DNA of 64,000 nucleotides from Rhizophagus clarus. Its lineage: Eukaryota > Glomeromycota > Glomeromycetes > Glomerales > Glomeraceae. Of this stretch, positions 48,101 to 60,773 are shown one piece after another (positions within the stretch are counted from its first letter, which is position 1; every line of letters starts with the position of its first letter). A program made the position numbers and the translations under genes. The stretch is from contig BLAL01000087.1 of assembly GCA_015698045.1 (NCBI GenBank), positions 682,001-746,000 of the forward strand, written 5' to 3'. The notes beneath the pieces are model-generated. The model searched no databases, was not told the DNA's origin, and saw only the letters and a list, made by a program, of their open reading frames with translations.

Positions 48101-49470
48101 CGGACAAAAAAAAAGAAAAAAATGACTAAAGGTTATAATAAAATGTGTTCAAAATAACAAAAATAAAATCGTATGACTCGTATCCAATGCAAAAAGAGTT
48201 CAAGAACGTATTACAATTAGAATTGAACAACAACTTAAAAAGTAACTTCAGAAATATAGAACGTTTCCTACGTAGCAAGGTAGATAAAAATTTTAGTCAA
48301 CCAAATAAAAAAGTTAATAAATGCTTCTACCGACTAGCAATTATAACAAATCTGAAAGCAGGACTTTAAAACTGATATATAAAGTAACAGTCGCTATAAT
48401 ATATTCAAACGACAGATCTTCGATAAGAAGGCAAAATTCGGACCTTCGCAATTTGCTTCGTGAGGCGCAGCAAAATAATGACATTACGTTAAGGAAACGG
48501 AGCTCAATCAAAAGGAACGAATAACATTATAGAAAAATGAGAAAATTGAGAAAACAACAAAAGAAGTTGGAACAATGAGGAAAGATCTAAGGTGGCAAAC
48601 ATTTAAATGGGAAAGATTGACGGGAACAAAAGAAGTAGTGATCGATTGCAGGAAGTACAAAAATTGTAAATATAACAGTACCCGTTAATCCAGATCGAAG
48701 AAGTAACACATGGCCTAACGATCTACGATATGCCAAGCCGTTTAGATTGCTTAACAAATATCCACAAAAAAAAAAAATAACGCAAATATACAAAGGTTAA
48801 GGTTTCGTAAATTTGAGGGAATGTGATGATTTTGCTTCCACCTCTGGAGTAGAGGGATAACGTTTGGCGACAATGAACAAAAATTTGTTTAAGATGGTGC
48901 ACGACCGCAATGAGCGCAAAACAGATTAAAGAAAATAAATTTCAACTTTTTAAAGAAATCAACTACAAGCCAAAAATCGAAATATAATAATGAAATATTT
49001 TCAAAAATAGGAATTCAGGTTTGCTAACTTGGTTACGATAAAAGGACGGCATTATATTCACGCTAATTTTAGGAACGATAAAGAGATAGAAGAAGCGATA
49101 ACCGATAGATAAACCAAATAAAACAGAAGGCGAAGGACCTTGGTTAAGAAATAATCAATGAATTTTGCGAGCCATGGAAGTAAGAGAAGAATCGAGACGA
49201 AGGAAAAGGAAATAAAAAAGATCTAAGAAATCGAAATAACGGATATACATAATATATATGTTTATATATGAAGAATTCGTGGCTTTTGATATTCCAAGAG
49301 AAGAATGGAGCGAACTGGCTGAGAGAAGATTTACGGAACGATAAACTTAGGGAATTCGATCTGGTAAACAGTGACTGCACATCAAGACTACCAAAGGAAG
49401 AAGGCTTATGTGAATGACAAGAAAACGAATTTAAGAAAAGACCAAAAACAGAGGGAATTGTCATATAAGT
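48101..49470 (+). pseudogene. Decayed Lys/Asn/Arg-rich coding block, family unknown
   Basis: Base composition is less AT-rich and more purine-rich than the surroundings, and the plus strand can be read as a basic protein in several linked pieces: a 74-residue frame at 48145-48369, an overlapping one ending SDLRNLLREAQQNND near 48470, a WPNDLRYAKPF segment near 48710, then NLRECDDFASTSGVEG near 48820. Stops and frameshifts separate them. I do not recognise the family. A retroelement gag-like or repeated fungal protein is possible. It is not coding now. Confidence 0.4.
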
Positions 49471-49913
49471 CAAAATTTATTGCTAAAAGTGTTAAATAAA
49501 ATGTTATCGATATATTAATTGTGTTTTTAACGGTACTGTTAAGACTTAGTTCTTTACTAATTTACCAATAAAGTTATGTTTGCAGATTTTTTGAAAATAA
49601 AAACGAAAAAAGTCACTATAATTAGTAAAACAACAATATTTTACATTCATTATTAATAAAAATAAAATAGAACAAACAATTCGGCCTCCTCTTATCTTAA
49701 ATAAGTTAATAGACATTAAATCCCGCAGAATGTCTAGTATTAAAGGAAGGAGCAAACTCGTGATTTGATCAATTTTAGGAGGTATACATGTAATTACCAT
49801 GTGATTGTACATTGTGTAATCAAAAATTTGTGTAACTGTCACTTTTATAAAATTGTGTTACGCCCCTACATCAAATATTTTTCAAATTTAATTCAATTCA
49901 AACTTTACTAAAA
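49471..49913. other. Upstream region of the 49914 BTB-TLDc copy
   Basis: The last 130 bases (about 49780-49910) match the promoter-side words of the other copies: ATGTAATTACCATGTGATTGTACA and TGTCACTTTTATAAAATTGTGTTA. No gene. Confidence 0.5.
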
Positions 49914-51320
49914 AATACCTTTTGAATGTCCTCAAGATGTTGCTAATGATTATGAAAAATTACTTAATTCTAATGAAGGAAATGATGTTATTATTTATGC
50001 TGGAAATGATGATAGAGAAATTCATGCACATTCATTAGTATTACGTACAAGGTCTCAATATTTTTGTACGAAATTCTCTGCGGAATCGTTTGATAGAAGG
50101 AATGAAACATTTATTTTTAATCTACCCACAGTTTCTTATCAATCATTTAATATGATTTTAAGGTAGGTAAAAGTTATTTGTATATGAATAATCATACATT
50201 TTTTACGAAATGCTAATAATTCTCATTTATCAAAATTTCAGATTTATTTATTGTGGAAAGATTGATTTAGATCAACTAGGTGGACCTGATATTTTGAGAC
50301 TTTTGATATCAGTAGATGAGATTAATATTCAAATCTTAATCAACTATATTCAGGAATATTTGATTAAGGATAGAGATGGATGTATACAAGCAAATTCTAT
50401 TGAAATTCTTGAAAAGGTTTATCAAAATAACGCTTTTACAGATTTACGGAATAATTGTATTAAAAAAATTTGTGAGAATCCTGAAAGATTACTTAATTCA
50501 AACCATTTTACTAGTTTACAAACGCCTCTGTTGGAGTTACTTTTTCAAAGGGACGATTTATCGCTAGATGAAATTGATATCTGGAAGAGTTTGATCAGGT
50601 GTTAAGATCAAACTCGGAACATTTCACAAGATCCTACACAATGGAATAGTGATGAAAGCACAATTATGGAGAGAACAATTCATAGATTTATTCCATTAGT
50701 AAGATTTTATCATATTTCACCTAATAATTTTGCTGTTGAAGTGTATCCGTTTAGAGAAATAATACCAAATAACTTTATTGATAATATGGTTCAATTTCAC
50801 ATAACTCAAAGTCAGCAACTAATTAATGATAAACGACCTCCTCGATGTTATATTGATTCTGTTATAATCAATCAAAACCATAATTCCCTATAAATTTAAT
50901 CTTTTATATAGAGCCAGCAGGGATGGTGATGCAGCTGCAGTATTTCATGAAAAGTGTGATAATAAAGGGGCCACTTTAGTTATAGTAAAAATAGCAAGTT
51001 CAAATCAATTAGTTGGAGGATATAGTCGAATTAGTTGGGATTCGAGCGGTGAAAATAAGTCTACTGATGAAAATAACTTTGTATTCTCATTTGCGAATAA
51101 AGATGATTATCAAAGTGCAAGAGTGGGTTACTGTAATGATATTTGTAATTCTATATATTGTTGTTCGTTAAATGGCCCAGTATTTGGTCTTGGTAGTGAT
51201 CTAGGTTATTATAACGGTGTTTGGTATTGTGATAAAAACTTTTCCTACCCCAATGTAGGTATACCTTTGTGCGTTTTCAATATGGATGATTATGAAGTTT
51301 TTCAAGTTGTTAATAAGTAA
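49914..51320 (+). pseudogene. Recently damaged BTB-TLDc copy
   Basis: Exon 1 (49914-50162) reads as a full BTB N-terminus but its ATG has become ATA. The donor AG|GTAGGT and acceptor TTTCAG at about 50240 are intact. Exon 2 (from 50241) is open through FIYCGKIDLDQLGGPDIL and the BACK region to a TAA at 50603-50605 (other copies have the WCL codons there). After that stop the frame stays open to about 50880, where roughly 80 bases of the TLDc start (the AVFSSWIEKK part) are missing and the frame shifts. The rest of TLDc, to MDDYEVFQVVNK and TAA at 51318-51320, is well kept. Few lesions and good conservation point to recent loss. Confidence 0.85.
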
Positions 51321-52390
51321 TTAAATTAGCATGTTTAATGTTAAGATATTTGTTATACTACAGTAGTTTTTGGGTATGGTGATTAAAATATCATCCGAAC
51401 TGCGAAAGTTTGTTTAATCCTGGCGCTTAAATTACACTGTATTTCATATTATATCATGGATTTGTTTTTGAAATTGATATATAGCAGGTTGTTTATATAG
51501 TAAATATATGAACAGTATTTGAAAATTTTTAAATATTAATTAATATTAAAATTATTATGACAATTGAACCCATTTCATTATATTTATCAAATAAAATTGT
51601 TAATTTATACTTATAAATTAGTTAAATAATTCTTGGAGAATTGTTTTTCGGAAATCTTAACACATACTATTTATGCACTATGAATATTCTCAAATGTAAG
51701 GAACAATTTCTTTAATTTATAATGTTCGGATCATGCATATTTGTTGAATAAGATTTTCATTTTATTCTATGGTATAGTTAGCTGCAGGGGTATTGTATTA
51801 CCGTGCAAAAAATTGGTAGCCAATAAGTTCTAATTCTAATAATTCTAATAATGTATTCATTATGAAATAAATTGTCATTAAATAATATAATACTTTATAA
51901 CAAAAAAAAAATTCCTTCTTTTATTCACGAGATATTATTACTTCAGATTTTAACCTTATGATTTTCGTTTCTTGTTTTTTTTTATAACCATTTATAAGTA
52001 CTTATTTTATGCTCGAAATTAATATTTTTATACTCGGAAGTTTGATCACTAAACGAAATAAAATAACTCTCCTTCAGAAATAAGATTAAACTTTTTAAGT
52101 TAATAAATACATATCATCGATTATTTCTTCACATAATAGAGGTTAATATAAAAATCTGCAAGTTTCCGAATTAAAATTTTTTTTAACTTCATGATATATT
52201 AGGAAAAATATCTAGAATGACAGAGGTAGGGCCAGATTTACACATGTACTCTTTCGATTAAACCAATGAATAAGCGGATAGGTCGATCAAGCCTGTTTTA
52301 ATACAAGATTCTTCCTCATTCTGATATGGTGTAACCATATGATTGATTTATGTACCAAATTTAATTTCCTTGTTATTTTAGTAAAATAAA
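51321..52390. other. Intergenic, no gene seen
   Basis: AT-rich. Upstream of the 52391 gene there is a TACACATGTA run near 52240 and ATATGATTGATTTATGTACC near 52336; a similar string (AATCATATGGTTACGC, inverted) precedes the minus-strand gene at 57030, so this may be shared promoter sequence. Confidence 0.4.
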
Positions 52391-53882
52391 ATGACTTTCG
52401 ATTATTCAAAAGAACTTATTAATGACTATGAAAAATTAATTGAAAATGATAGAGGATATGATGTTATTATTTACGCTGGTGAAGATAAAGTTGAAATTCG
52501 TGCACATTCACTTATTTTATGTATTAGATCTCAATATTTTCGTTCGGCATTTTCCAATAAATGGGCGAATAAAGAAGACGGAAAATTTATTTTTAATAAA
52601 CCTAATATTAGCCCTCAAATATTAGAAATTATTTTAAGGTAATATTTAATTATGTAAAATTGAATGCAATGATAATAATTTTAATAAATAATAATCATTA
52701 TAAATATTTAGGTTTATTTATTGTGGAAAGATCGATTTGACGATACTACAAGGACCAGAAATACTAAAACTTTTGATGGCAGTAGATGAACTTAATGTTC
52801 AAACATTAATTCAATGTATTCAAGAATATTTAATTAATCACAAATATGAATTTTTACAACAATGTTCTGTAGAAATCCTTGCAAATTCTTATCAATATGA
52901 GAATTTCACAGATTTATGGATTTATTGTCTTGATAAAATTTGTGAAAAACCAGATGTATTATTTCAATCTGATGAATTTATTAATATAAAAGAACCCTTA
53001 TTAGAATTACTTTTAAACAGAGATGATTTTTTTTCGGAAGAAATAATTATTTGGGATAACTTAATCAAGTGGAATTTCGCTCAGCATCCTTCTATTCAGA
53101 AAGATGCTAAGAAATGGAATAAAGAAGAAATCATACTTATGAAAGGAACCCTTCACAGATTTATTCATTTAATTAGATTTTATCATATAACTTCATCGGA
53201 TTTTTTTCTAAAAGTATATCCTTTTAAAGCATTACTACCTGAAGATTTGGTTGATAATTTACTTGCATTTCATATGAACTCAAAAGAAAAATTAACTATG
53301 AACATAAAACCTCCCAGAAGTCCCAAATACGATTCTATTATCATTAATAGTAAACATTTTGCTGTCTTTTCTAGTTGGATTGAAAAGAAAAATGATTCAT
53401 ATTATAATGAAATTAATATTCCCTATGATTTCAAATTGCTTTTTCGTGCTAGTAAGGATGGTAATACACCAATAGACTTTCATTCTAAGTGTGATAATAA
53501 AGGAGCTACTATTGTAATAGTAAAAATTTCAAATTCGGAACAAATATTAGGAGGATATAATCCGCTTCAATGGGATTTGGATAGTGGATGGAAGTATACA
53601 AAAGACAGTTTCATATTTTCAATTAAGGATAGAAATAATCTTAAAAGTACAAAAGTCGCACATAAAGGTGAAAATCATAAACGTGCTAGTATATATTGTT
53701 ATCAAAATTGTGGACCGGCCTTTGGCGGTGGTCATGATTTGTTCCAAGATGTTGATGGTACATGGAAAAGTTGGGGCTCATATTCTTATGCTAAAATTGA
53801 TATACCAAAAGATTATAAGACGGGTAGCTATATTGCTTTTGATACAGAGGATTATGAAGTTTTTCAAGTTATTAAGAAATAA
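52391..53882 (+). CDS. BTB/BACK-TLDc protein, complete (2 exons)
   Basis: Join of 52391-52638 and 52712-53882, 472 residues. The 73-base intron is GT-AG and divides an Arg codon just before FIYCGK, the position used by every copy here. BTB domain about residues 20-100 (YDVIIYAGED, EIRAHSLILCIRSQYFRSAFS), BACK about 125-235 (IQEYLI, LLELLL, IIIWDNLIKW), TLDc about 290-472 (LLFRASKDG, KCDNKGATIVIVKI, ILGGYNPLQW, GPAFGGGHDLF, DYEVFQV). No signal peptide or membrane segment. BTB/BACK proteins often act as substrate adaptors of cullin-3 ubiquitin ligases, and TLDc domains are linked to oxidative-stress protection and V-ATPase binding; the role here is unproven. The family is hugely expanded in Rhizophagus. 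The start is the only ATG in frame before the BTB fold. Confidence 0.92.
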
Positions 53883-55573
53883 ATTAACAGTTGAGTTACA
53901 AAATTTTTTTACTTAAAATATCTTGACTGCATTAAATTAACTACTAATAATTTATTTAAATATACATATAGTTGATTTTCAAAACTATTAGTAAATTTGA
54001 TTGGTTATATTTTTTTTTAATAAAATATTCTACAAGATCATAACTGAACTTCATGTATTGTGCCGTTATAATTATAAAAATTTTGAAAATTACGTAATAT
54101 ATAAGCAAAACAGATATATACTCCAAACGTATAATTATATATATGACAGCTATTCTTTCCATTACTCATTGCTAACTTTCTCGTGCATATTTACTATCGG
54201 AATAACAGAGTATAAAATAATAACATGAGCAATTATGAACATTTTTGCAAAGTAATCTACAATATCATAAAAATTTTCTAAATTATCGATGTAATATAGT
54301 AATAAGTGTAATACATGAGTCGATGAGTGAACATAATTATGTGCACTTATTTATTAGATGGTTCTTATAAATTTTTTAAAATTTTTGAACTTTTAAAATT
54401 TTTGATGGGAATAAACAAGGTAAAACAGATGTTCGTAAGATAACTCTTGTGTAAGTTAACAAGTTAAAATTTGAGTATATTATTAATAATAATTAAAAAA
54501 AAAAGTGTAGATGACATAAATACTGTGTATAATTATTAATAATGACAAATCTATAAAAATCACTAGAATGGTTATTTTTTATAGTTAGAAATGAGTGCAA
54601 ATAAACATGTTTTACTTGAGTTTCTGCTTGCTTTTTAAGGAAATTCAAATTTCTCACAAGAGGTTGAGCCAGTTAATCTAAAAACATATATTTGTATTAC
54701 TTAAATGCAAAGCACAAATAATACACATTCTATAACTGTATTTTATCAATTATTGGTCGTCTTTTTCTATTAGAACAATTGACCAGAATCTAATTAATAA
54801 TAGGTTAACACTTTTTCCTTCCATTATTTTTCACAGAATAATGACACATCTCTTAATATTATTTCGGAGTAATATAACTAATAACACCTAAAGCCATTTT
54901 TCTTGTCATTTAATTTTTTCTAAAAATATGACATATTTTTTTTTCCAATATCTATCATCAGAATGTTTAATTTCTGCGTTGCGGTAAGATTTCTACAACC
55001 CTGATCTGAGTTTTACCGTGACTAAATGTATTTATTACGAAAAATCGATCTACTTCAACTTATCAATCTTCTAAACTGAATGGTAGTATTATCGTGTATT
55101 TTCTGTTATGTTAAAAGTTTTTAAAAGTTATACAATGTGTGATTATTAACTTGTGTGAAATAACAAATTATGCTCATAAATAACTTTTTTTATAAGTTTA
55201 GTTAAAGCATATTATTCTAAATAGTTTTAAATTACACAAATATATAAAGAACACATAATTGAAAATCACAGCTTGTTAATACCGGATTCAAACATATTAA
55301 ATGACCGATATTTTATCATAGAATTAGAGAATTAAATTAGTATATACGCTGGTTTACTATAAATAGATAAATTAGGATTATATATATTTTATTCAATGAA
55401 TAAGATGCTTCACATTTAATTAATGTAAATAATTTTCCTAAAAAATAATGTTAAATTGTTTAATATTTCTTTTATTTCTCTTAATAAGCAAATATTGATT
55501 ATTGAGTATTTTATAAAAAGAAATACAAGATTTTGTCTATTAAAACATTAATATTAATAAATCTAATTAAACA
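53883..55573. other. Intergenic between convergent BTB-TLDc genes
   Basis: 1.7 kb, AT-rich, with no supported gene, RNA or repeat. Confidence 0.5.
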
Positions 55574-57030
55574 TTATTTTTTAACAACCTGAAAAACTTC
55601 ATAATCCTCTACATTAAAATCATCATAGTTACCTATCACATAACCTTTCGGTATATTTTTCCAACTACTATCGTTATCTTGAAACAAATTATGGCCAGAG
55701 CCAAATGTTGGTTTACAATCTTGAAGACAATGTATAGCATGAAAAGGATCATTAATATAACCCACTTTTGAACTATTAAAATCATCCCTATTCATGAATG
55801 AAAATATAAAACTCTCTCTCGTAAACTTCCAAATATCACTTGAATCCCGTTCAAGTGGATTATATCCACCTAATATTTGTTCTGAATTTGGAATTTTCAT
55901 TATAACAATAGTAGCTCCTTTATTATCACATTTAGAACGAAATGCAACAGTTGTTTTACCATCTCTACTAGCACGATAAAGTAACTTGAAATCGTAGGGA
56001 TAATTGCTTTCGTTATAATAAGAATCATTTTTCATTTCAATCCAATTAGAAAAGAGTGCAAAATGTTTAACATTAATGATAATAAAATCATATATTGATT
56101 TTTTAGCTGGTATCATATGAAATGCGACTAATTTATCAATCATAACTTCAGGTAGAAATACTTTAAAAGGATATAATTTTAAAAAAAAATCCGCTGAAGT
56201 TATATGATAAAATCTAATTAAAGGAATAAATCTATGTAAGGTTTTTCCCATAGTTATAATTTCTTCTTTATTCCATTTTTTAACATCTTTCTGAATATTA
56301 GGATGTTGAGCGAAACTCCATTTGATTAAACTATCCCATTTAACAATTTCATCTGTTAACAAATCATCTCGATTTAAAAGTAATTCTAATAAAGATTCTT
56401 TTAAATTGATAAATTTATCAGATTTAAATAATTCATCTGATTTTTCACAAATTTTACCAAGACAATAATTCCATAAATCAGTAAAAGCTTCATAGTCATG
56501 AGTAATTTCAAAAACTTCTATAGAATTTTGTTGTAAAAAGTCGTATTTGTATTTAATCAAATATTCCTGAATACATTGAACTAACGTTTGAATATTATGT
56601 TCGTCTACAACTATTAGAAGATTTAAAATTTCTGGAACTTGTGATTCTTTCAAATCGATCTTTCCACAATAAATAAATCTATATATAATAATTATTAGAA
56701 CAATTATTATTATTTAAAAATTATTACTGCATTCAATTTAATATAAATAAAATTATTCTCTATTTGTTTCTTACACTATGCCTTAAAATAATTTTTAATA
56801 TTTGAGGGGAAATGTTAGGTTTATTAAGTATAAATTTTCCATCTTTTTTATTCGCCCATTCATTAAGAAAGCTGCACGAAAGTATTGAGATCTAATACAT
56901 AAGATAAGTGAATGTGCACGTATTTCAACCTTATCTTCACCAGCGTAAATAATAACATCATATCCTCTATCAATTTCTCAAGTAATTTTTCATAATCCTT
57001 CATAAGTTCTTGAGAATATTCGAATGACAT
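55574..57030 (-). pseudogene. BTB-TLDc copy with broken BTB exon but open BACK-TLDc exon
   Basis: The second exon (56678-55574 on the minus strand) is open for 368 codons: FIYCGKIDLKESQ, BACK, and TLDc to EDYEVFQVVKK. TLDc lacks about a dozen residues before KGYVIGNYDDF compared with its neighbours, but stays in frame. The first exon (57030 to about 56772) starts with a normal ATG (MSFEYSQELMKDYEKLL). It has two extra bases near 56975 and one missing base near 56873, so the BTB frame ends early. The donor reads AAG|GCATAG, a GC instead of GT. Either the locus is a young pseudogene, or a BACK-TLDc protein is made from an internal start. Confidence 0.75.
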
Positions 57031-58175
57031 TTTTCTCACGTAAAAATGGAAATATTTTTTTTTTTATTTGTTGCGTAAAATTGGAAAATTAAATCAATCA
57101 TATGGTTACGCAATACTAGAAACAGAAGAAACCTGTATTAAACTTGTACTTAACTTGCTGAGCAGCGTATTACAACTTGAACACTAGGTGTAAATTTTCG
57201 AAGTGTCTTTAACAAAATATTTAATGATAATGTTGAAATTTAATTTAAAAAAGTATTTAACTCGTAATAATCTTTTATCATGTGATGTGACGATTTTTTT
57301 TTATTTTTTTTTTTTTTAAAAAAAAAAATTTCAGATGATTTACAGAATTTCGCTGTTTATAGCTTATTAAAAGGTTTGACAAAAATCTCAATTTCAAATA
57401 TTAAATAAATATCTATACTAAATAATCAAGGAAAGAAATAATTATTTCAACCTACGTATTCCTTCTATGTTGGGTGCCATGTCAATATACTGTATATCAG
57501 TGAAATTAATGTGCTTAAGGTATTAAATTGAAATTAAAATTTCGTAGTTAAATTATTTACTTTTTTTTCATTAATAATTTGAAATAAACTTGTGGTCAGA
57601 CATTGTCTTATAGTCTTTATATTCTCAAGCTGCAAAAATCATATCATAATAATGGCATAATATTTCAAGTGTTTTATTTATCATCATAGAAATACAAACT
57701 ACTTACATTTATTACAGATCTATTAAATGGATTCCTTCAACGCAATCAAATTGAAATATTTTATGTATTTTTTTTCTTAAAAAAAAAATATATATATATA
57801 TAATTATCTGAAAGCATAAATAATATTCCTTATATGTCCGTAAGTTTTCTTTCAATATTTAATTTCGCTATTTCATATTAACATCCGTAAATGTAATAAA
57901 TAATACTCTTGAAAAAATTAAGTTTACTATTTAAATTATATTGTTTTTTGCTGATGAGCATTATCCTTCCATAATTAAAACAAATTTATTGGATACTCCA
58001 GTTACTCCACGTAATTTTTGGACAGCAGTATTAGGCACGTGTAACAAATATTACAAATTTTGTCATGTGATTTATTGTTAAGTATAAAAGGGTCGATCAT
58101 ATTTTGTGTAATTGTATAATGTATAATTTATTTCTTTTTTTTTTAAAAAAAAAAATTTAATTACAAAAATAAAAA
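57031..58175. other. Divergent intergenic region between two BTB-TLDc genes
   Basis: 1.1 kb, no gene. Near 58075 the string TAAGTATAAAAGGGTCGATCA contains a TATAAAAG box about 90 bases before the start of the 58176 gene. Confidence 0.5.
58085..58092 (+). promoter_or_regulatory. Probable TATA box of the 58176 gene
   Basis: TATAAAAG followed by GG in an otherwise plain AT-rich stretch, about 90 bases upstream of the ATG, a usual fungal distance once a short leader is allowed. Motif match only. Confidence 0.45.
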
Positions 58176-59700
58176 ATGACTCTTGAATATTCGCAAGAAA
58201 TTATTAACGATTTGGAAAAATTACTCGAAGCTGATGAAGAATACAATGTTATCATTTACGCCGGGGAAAATGAAAATATAAAAGAAATACATGCGCTTTC
58301 AAATATTTTACGCATTAGGTCACAATATTTTCGTACGGCACTCGCTAGCGAATTTGTCAAGAAAAAGGATGGAAAATATATTTTTAATTTTCCAAATATT
58401 TCTCCTCAATTTTTTAAAATTATCTTAAGGTAGTAAAAAAAAAAATAAATAAAGTACATATAAAGTATCAGTATATATATATTAATATCGCAATGATTAA
58501 TTTTTAATACTTAGATTTATTTATTGCGGAAAGGTTGATTTGACAAAATTGCAGGGACCAGAAATCCTCAAACTTTTGGTAGCAGTGGACGAACTTAAAA
58601 TCCAAACACTAATTGTTTGTATTCAAGAACATTTGATTAAAAATCATGTTGAGTTTTTACAAAAAAATCCCGTAGAAATTCTTGAAACAGTCTACCAACG
58701 TGAAACTTTCACAGAGTTGTGGAATTACTATCTTGAAAAAATTTGTGACAAACCAGATGTGCTATTTAAATCTGATAAATTCATCAACTTAAAAGCACCT
58801 TTGTTGGAATTACTTTTAAAACGAGATGATTTATCATTATATGAAATTGATATATGGGATAGCTTAATCAAATGGAGTTTCGCTCAACAACCTTTTGTTC
58901 AAAAAGATGTTAAGAAATGGAATAAAGAAGAAATCACAATTATGGAAAGAACTCTTCATAAATTTATTCCTTTAATTAGATTTTATCAATTAACTTCAGA
59001 AGATTTTCTTTTAAAAGTATATCCTTTTAAAGTATTACTACCAGAAGATCTGATCGATAATGTGCTTACATTTCACATGGCACCAAGTAAGAAATCAAAT
59101 ATCAATACAGGATCTCCTAGAAAACCAAAACATGTATTAGACTCTGTTATAATTGGGCCTCAACATTTAGCTATCTTCTCTAGTTGGATTGAAAAGAAAA
59201 ACGAATTATATTATACTGAAACCAATATTCCTTATAAATTTAATTTACTTTATCGTGCTAATAGAGATGGTAATACACCTGCAGTCTTTCATGCTAAGTG
59301 TGAAGATAAAGGAGCTACTATAGTTATAATAAAAATTCCAAATTCGGAACAAATATTAGGAGGATATAATCCATTTCAATGGGATTCAAGTAATACATGG
59401 AAGTCTACAAGTGATAGTTTTCTATTTTCATTTACAAATAGGAATAACTTTCAAACTGCAAAAGTAGGTCGTATTATTAATACAACAAATAATGGATATG
59501 CTATATATTGTCATCAAAATTATGGACCAGCATTTGGCAGTGGTCATGATTTATTTCAAGACAGTGACAGTATCTGGAAAAGTTATGGTCTAGGCGCTTA
59601 TTATTCTAAAATTGACATACCTCAAGGTTCTAAAGAGGGTGGTGGTTATAATACTTTTATTGTAGAGGATTATGAAATTTTTCAAATTATTAAAAAATAA
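58176..59700 (+). CDS. BTB/BACK-TLDc protein, complete (2 exons)
   Basis: Join of 58176-58429 and 58515-59700, 479 residues; the 85-base intron is GT-AG at the family position. BTB domain with EYNVIIYAGENEN, EIHALSNILRIRSQYFRTALA (a two-residue insertion relative to the 52391 gene); BACK with EHLIKN, LELLLKRDDLS, IDIWDSLIKW; TLDc from about residue 294 with LLYRANRDG, KCEDKGATIVIIKI, ILGGYNPFQWDSS, GPAFGSGHDLF, EDYEIFQI. Intracellular, no signal or membrane segment. Probable ubiquitin-ligase adaptor or stress-linked protein by family, not shown here. The pseudogene at 60774 and the exon fragment at 44078 are its nearest relatives in the window. Confidence 0.92.
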
Positions 59701-59770
59701 TAGACGATTAGTTATAAATTTTTACTGAAAATAGTAGCCGAATATATATATATATCGATCTTATACCATC

Positions 59771-60143
59771 AGGTGCTATTTTATACCATCAGAATATGCA
59801 CCCCGTTTTTGTTATTTTGTTATACCATCAGAAGTTCAGAACTATCAGATATTTGACGCGTTTTTAATTTTTCTTATTTTTCTTATATTTAAACAAATTG
59901 GTTAATGTTAAACTTTATTGTATGAATAAGATATTAAAATATTATTTGAGTGCAAATGAAATTTAAAATAAAAAAAACAAATAAAATTGTAAAAGTTTGT
60001 TTAATTAATATAGCTTTTTCTAAAATAAAGAAAAAAATATATATACATATATAGAAATGATTATGCCATTTACATGTCAAATATGAACTTCTGATGGTAG
60101 GATGCATTAACCTGCGTATTTCTGATAGTATAAAATAGCACCT
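59771..60143. mobile_element. MITE-4 with AGGTGCTATTTTATAC terminal repeats
   Basis: Left end AGGTGCTATTTTATACCATC, right end its inverse with one change (GATAGTATAAAATAGCACCT). ACCATCAGAA and its relatives recur about four times near the ends, again a subterminal word array, and TCAGAAGTTC...ATATTTGAC appears at both ends in opposite orientation. The inside is AT-rich without a gene. The target duplication is uncertain; AT(A/C)TCGAT stands close to both sides. It lies just downstream of the 58176 gene. Confidence 0.65.
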
Positions 60144-60773
60144 TATCGATAGATTTACTCCTGTGTAACAGTTAACAAATTAGTAATTATTTTTATATTG
60201 TTGATTATTATATTTTATTTTCAATTGAATTATGTCATAGTAAATTCATCATTTTATTCATCGCATATATTATTCAATGTAATTGTTATATACTGTATAA
60301 AAAAAAATATGTAGAGAATTATAAGATACTTCGAAATGTAAGCTGGTGAATATAAACCGACAACACGATGGCACAGATATTTTTTCGTTCTTTGATGCTA
60401 ACATTCTTGTGCACATCCAGACACTATTTAATTTTTCTAAAAAATATTTTTAATATGCTCTAATTTTTTATCACCACTACTAATTTTTTGAAAGGTCACT
60501 GAAAAAAATATTCTGGTCGGCAAGAAATAATATGATGTTTACATAATGTCATTTCAGTTTCTGATGAATTTTTTAAATTTTATAAGATTAATTAAAAAAA
60601 TGGCTTATTGAACGTATTAAACCACAAAAATATACCACATGATTTTTGTTAAAATACGTAAATTTCCGTTTATCATGTAATTAATTTGTAATAATTGTAA
60701 GGATAAAAGAAGTTCAATCAATTTCATGTATTTTTGCAATGCAAATTATATCCTCTAAATAACACGTCATTTG
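60144..60773. other. Intergenic, no gene seen
   Basis: AT-rich spacer between the MITE and the next BTB-TLDc remnant. Confidence 0.5.

Noticed and set aside
49144-49473. 109-residue minus-strand frame
   Set aside because: Low-complexity Ser/Phe translation opposite a purine-rich strand, with no domain and no splice support.
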